Program-made: the position numbers and the translations under genes
Shown here: positions 60,520-64,000 of the stretch, piece after piece
Numbering within the stretch: the first letter of the stretch is position 1
Layout: each line of letters begins with the position of its first letter
Source: Aporrectodea caliginosa
Lineage: Eukaryota; Annelida; Clitellata; Crassiclitellata; Lumbricidae
Length of the DNA: 64,000 bases
Reading direction: 5' to 3'
Assembly: GCA_020284085.1 (NCBI GenBank)
Contig: JACEVL010000467.1
Coordinates: forward strand, 1,493,501 to 1,557,500
The notes under the pieces: generated by a model
Told to the model about the DNA's origin: nothing
What the model saw: the letters and a program-made list of their open reading frames with translations, nothing else
Database searches by the model: none

Positions 60520-60845
60520 TGAACCGAAGGAAGGAACGGATGAACGGATGAAGGATGAACAAAAACAGAAGATAGGAGAATTAACGGAATGGATGAACCG
60601 GTGATGAATGGACGGTCAGGTCAATGAATGAAGGGGTGAATGAATTGACAGGAGAATCAATGGACAGGTGAATGAACGGACATGTGAATGAGAGGTTAAT
60701 GAATTGACAGGTGAGTGAATTGATAGGTGAATGACATGAAAGGTCAATGAATGAAGAAGTGAATTAAATCGGACGTGAATGAATGAATGAACGAACGAAC
60801 GAACGAATGGCTGAACTGATGGACGGACGAATGGTTAACTGGACA
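60520..60845. repeat. degenerate GAATGAATG/GAACG-rich array
   Basis: Irregular gaatga, gaacg and ggacagg words without a fixed period; a decayed tetranucleotide array. Confidence 0.6.
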
Positions 60846-62653
60846 AATTAAATAAGTAAGTATATTCTTTATTTATCCAACTGCACAACTGCACTTTGGC
60901 TTACATTCTTGTTAAAAAGGTTTTTCTCATTAAATTGAGCGAACGGATTTAGAAACCGAGGCAGGGCAATGGATGGAGGTCGATGCTTAAAGTTAAACGA
61001 TTTCCTCGCAGCTGTTCTTAAACTAAGTAGACCAACACGAGTCGTATTCATATCAACTGGAGTCAACAACATAAGCGCAACGGCATTTGGGTAAATGAAC
61101 GACGATATTGCATCTGGAAAGATCTTTATCTCGTGTACGATGGAATGGCCATCTGCTTAAAGCAAATTTAGCGAAGAGTCAGTTCTCTGAATTGGTTGAA
61201 CAACAAGTTGTCTATATCGACTGGTAATATCTAAACAGGTTGTTCCTCCCATGTCTGCCAAATTGCTGTCTAAACGCTGTCTTTTAATGATTGTGTTTTG
61301 CGGTGTAGTGTTGACTGTGATGCATTGTGCTGCGCTACAATAAAATATTGTACGTGCTATGCATTTTAGGCCTATTCTGTTGTATTGTATATTTCAATTG
61401 TACTGATTTGCATTGCATTGTTTTTCCCTCATCTTGTTTTCTATCAAACGGGATTTTTTTTTTCGTGATCGAGGATGGAGAAAATGCTTTGACGTATTTG
61501 TGCAGTCATCGAGACTTTTCATGCAAAATACCTTTCGAATGTGACCTTTTCAGTTCCCCACAATGTAGCAACATGTTTTAAGGTTTCAGTTTTCACGACT
61601 CCTTCTCATAACTCTGGGTTGTTTGAGAGTTGAAGAATCAGGAAATTACGATTGCTGTTCAACCAATTCCTTTGGCTTGACGACTGGTTTAGCTTGTGTT
61701 GAGTAATTTGCTTCTGAGAAGGTTTAGCATTCGTAAATTCGGATTTCTATCAACATTTCGGATGGCCAAGTAATTTGGTTTTACGACGACCATAGCTCGC
61801 GTTGCACGGTCTTTATCAAGTCCAAATAAATGGATCATCTAAGCCTGCTTGGTCCTGTATTATCAATGGAGTAGACCTGCCTGTACTCTTTGACCTACCA
61901 TGTGTAAACTACATCGTAAACTGAAGGAAACGCCAATGTCCCTGGATGAACTCCTTCAGACATTACGAGAAACGTTCTCTTGGAATCTGTCATTTGGGAA
62001 CTAGCGCTAAATTTCCTTTCTTCTTAATTTCTTCACTCACTTAGAATGCACGAACCGAGGCATTTGGGTCCGATTGCAACGAAATGCCGACCTTGCATAA
62101 CGAACCCAACACAAAGAATAGGCTGATAATAAGCAGCGAGGCGCCCAACTGCGCACGCCTTTAAGTATCAATTGCGTACTACTGTGCACATTCGTAAGCA
62201 TCGCTGAGAAGTCATTTCTAGATAAGGAATAAATTATAGAAACAGAGATAAGAGACAATCGCACTGGCTGGAGATTAATAACTGGTGCTAGAACTACTTT
62301 GAGAATGCGTCATGTTGGCTTCAAAGTATAATGTAACTAACAATTTAATAGTGCCTTCAAAATAGTGTCCACGATTCTCTGTAACGTTTGGCATTAGCTT
62401 CTCTGTTCAGTTCTCTGTCTTTCGATCTGTTGCGCTTAGAAATTGGAGGTGGCCCAAACGAAAGAGCGCTCGCAAACACGTAGCTTCCGATTGATGAAAG
62501 CTGAAGACTACAATAACGCTATAGGCTGAGGATCAAATGAAGGTTTGGTTTGTAGTTTAGGTTTAAAGCTATGGCTTTTATATGAAAATCAGAAAGTATA
62601 GTGACGGTTAGTTGAGTTTAAAGTTATGATAATACATGGTTAAGGTTTCAGTA
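60846..62653. other. gene-free stretch
   Basis: Unique sequence. A minus-strand 67-codon frame (60869-61072) shows no recognised domain. Confidence 0.4.
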
Positions 62654-62664
62654 AGAAGTACATT

Positions 62665-63192
62665 GTCTTGTCTTGTCTTCAACCATCCTCGATCCGAGGA
62701 TTGGTCGCTCCATGGACAAGTCTTCTCCACCTCTTTCTATCTTCCGTCTCCGTCAACAATCGATGAAAAGGCATATTCATCCACATGCTGATGTTGTTAA
62801 GCCATCCCATTCTCGGTCTTCCCCGTGTCTTTTGATGTGTGTGACTGTCCATGTTGCTGATTGGGAAAGTAAGGTGGTAGGTTCCCACGTCTTTCCACCT
62901 CGCAGTTGTTGATCATTGTGACAACTCACTATGATCGACTTTTCATGTGTAAGCCGTTAATGATACCTCAATTCATTTTCCGCCTTACCATGATACAAGA
63001 CCTGCTGCTGCCCAGGCCTTTGCCGCCCACGTTAGCCAACCTTTCAGGGTTCCTGCAGAGCCTTTCCACCTCGCGTAGCGCCCTAGGTGGTACTTCAGCT
63101 TGGCCTTCACCACTGATGGCATAGCCTCTGCAGGCAATCCCTACTGAGTTGATAACACCCCCTCACCACGCTGAGGTGTGGGTCGGTCTTTG
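62665..63192 (-). mobile_element. 5'-truncated non-LTR retrotransposon with target duplication
   Basis: The minus strand ends its coding part at 62679 with KTRGRPRMGWLNNIS and DRKRWRRLVHGAT, the familiar C-terminal block of RTE/jockey-type polyproteins (GRPR..W...DR..WR). A (GACAA)n tail follows. The segment is bounded by the 11-bp direct repeat agaagtacatt (62654-62664 and 63193-63203), as target-primed insertion would leave. The upstream part (62900-63190) has no clear frame. Confidence 0.85.
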
Positions 63193-63224
63193 AGAAGTAC
63201 ATTACACTACTCATTTCAAGTTTT

Positions 63225-63655
63225 CCAACCGAGCCAGATCCAACGCTGCACCACGTCTCTGGAAAGATCTGCCTCCTGAATTCCGCACTTTTTCGGTTCC
63301 TCCACCATCATTACCAATCACCCACCATCACCTTCCTCACGCTCCTCTATCCATTTCCCTCGGGCTTTCTACTCGAAACTAAAGCCTCACCTCTTTTAAG
63401 AACTCTTACCACGACTCACCTGATCCTCCACCTTCCAATTGTCGACCTAAACGACACCTACCTTAACATCTACTCTGCCTCTCTGACCCTCTGGAAACCG
63501 GGCTCAGACCTCCTTCGGACTACCCTTTGGACAACCCCTCTTACTCGACGTAGCGCTCGTGAATAAGCTGGTGTCATGCGCTTGGCTTTCGAGTGGCGCT
63601 TTAGAAGTTTGGAGATAACGATTACAATTACGATTACGATTACATTACGAATATA
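63225..63655 (+). pseudogene. CR1/L2-like retrotransposon 3' end
   Basis: Coding remnants RSNAAPRLWKDLPPEFRTF (RT tail) are followed by a C-rich stretch, the 3' UTR (gctcgtgaataagctggtgt, gtggcgctttagaagtttgg) and a tail of tacgat/ttacga units at 63618-63652. The 3' UTR is shared with 53670-53810. Confidence 0.8.
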
Positions 63656-64000
63656 TAAGTAAAAAATGTTAGTTTAGTATGGTTAAAGGTAAAAATAAGG
63701 TTGGAAACAAACATCATTAAAGGAATATTTGATTTGATAACGGTTATGGTTGAGAAATTATGGGACAGATGATGGTTTATGTATACTGAAGTTTCATCTA
63801 AACACAGCAACGTTCATGCGTGACCCTACCCAGTACATATGTACCCAACGCATAGTTACTCTACCCAGTGCATACTGACCGTCCCATTCTGTCGGCGCAC
63901 ACCTCTACTAATTGAGTTTATTACGAAGTCCAGACAAAGTTTTTTGTCGACAGAAAACATTCCGTTCTGTTTATGTGTTCTGTTTAATCCTGTGTTGTGC
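63656..64000. other. gene-free stretch
   Basis: AT-rich unique sequence with no recognisable feature up to the window end. Confidence 0.4.

Noticed and set aside
60869..61072. 67-codon minus-strand frame resembling a protein C-terminus
   Set aside because: No domain, splice site or repeat relation could be identified. Codon content is not distinctive.

Overview
This window is eukaryotic and comes from an animal genome that is very rich in repeats, probably a marine invertebrate. The reasons are split genes with GT-AG introns, a KRAB-less C2H2 zinc-finger gene, a metazoan TARP/CACNG membrane-protein gene, and dozens of long tri- and tetranucleotide microsatellites. The mobile elements are hAT transposons, CR1/L2-like non-LTR retrotransposon remnants, tRNA-derived SINEs and a MULE remnant. 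The phylum cannot be fixed from the sequence. There is no sign of prokaryotic organisation, CRISPR or viral genes.

Layout. 1-12 kb is almost entirely mobile DNA. Two copies of a ~5.2 kb element without a transposase lie head-to-head (62-5211 and 5758-10945, about 550 bp apart) and form a giant inverted repeat. The right copy sits inside a hAT element (5560-11937). Each copy carries a nested piggyBac-like element, a 45-bp repeat array, a ~33-bp minisatellite and a CCAAT/TATA promoter-like block. 12-16 kb holds a broken MULE transposase, a (CT)n tract, a CR1-type remnant and a hAT MITE. 16-22 kb is the 3' part of a TARP/CACNG gene on the minus strand: a 141-bp exon with TM2 (21585-21725), followed by two tandem copies of the terminal exon (18912-19309 and 16405-16802). 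Each terminal exon ends in the PDZ ligand TTPV. They lie in a ~2.5 kb tandem duplication that also copied a hAT element.

22-33 kb is intergenic or intronic repeat: MITEs, SINEs, a higher-order tetranucleotide array at 28 kb and several hAT elements with perfect 8-bp target duplications. 33.1-35.2 kb carries the only long intact ORF outside mobile elements, a 681-residue C2H2 zinc-finger protein. 35.8-53 kb is dominated by microsatellites, with a 5'-truncated CR1-like ORF at 39.0-39.8 kb, SINEs, a DR4-spaced TGACCT array at 41.7 kb and an AGGTCA-rich stretch at 47.5 kb. 55.2-56.7 kb is an inverted, decayed paralogue of the zinc-finger gene. 57.3-59.3 kb is a hAT element that contains a non-LTR retrotransposon body. 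62.6-63.7 kb holds two non-LTR 3' ends, one with an 11-bp target duplication.

The two host genes have no evident functional link. The most informative observations are the duplicated TARP terminal exon, the paired 5.2 kb non-coding element, and the many hAT insertions that can be delimited to the base by their 8-bp target duplications. Similarity statements come from reading the sequence by eye; no database search was run.
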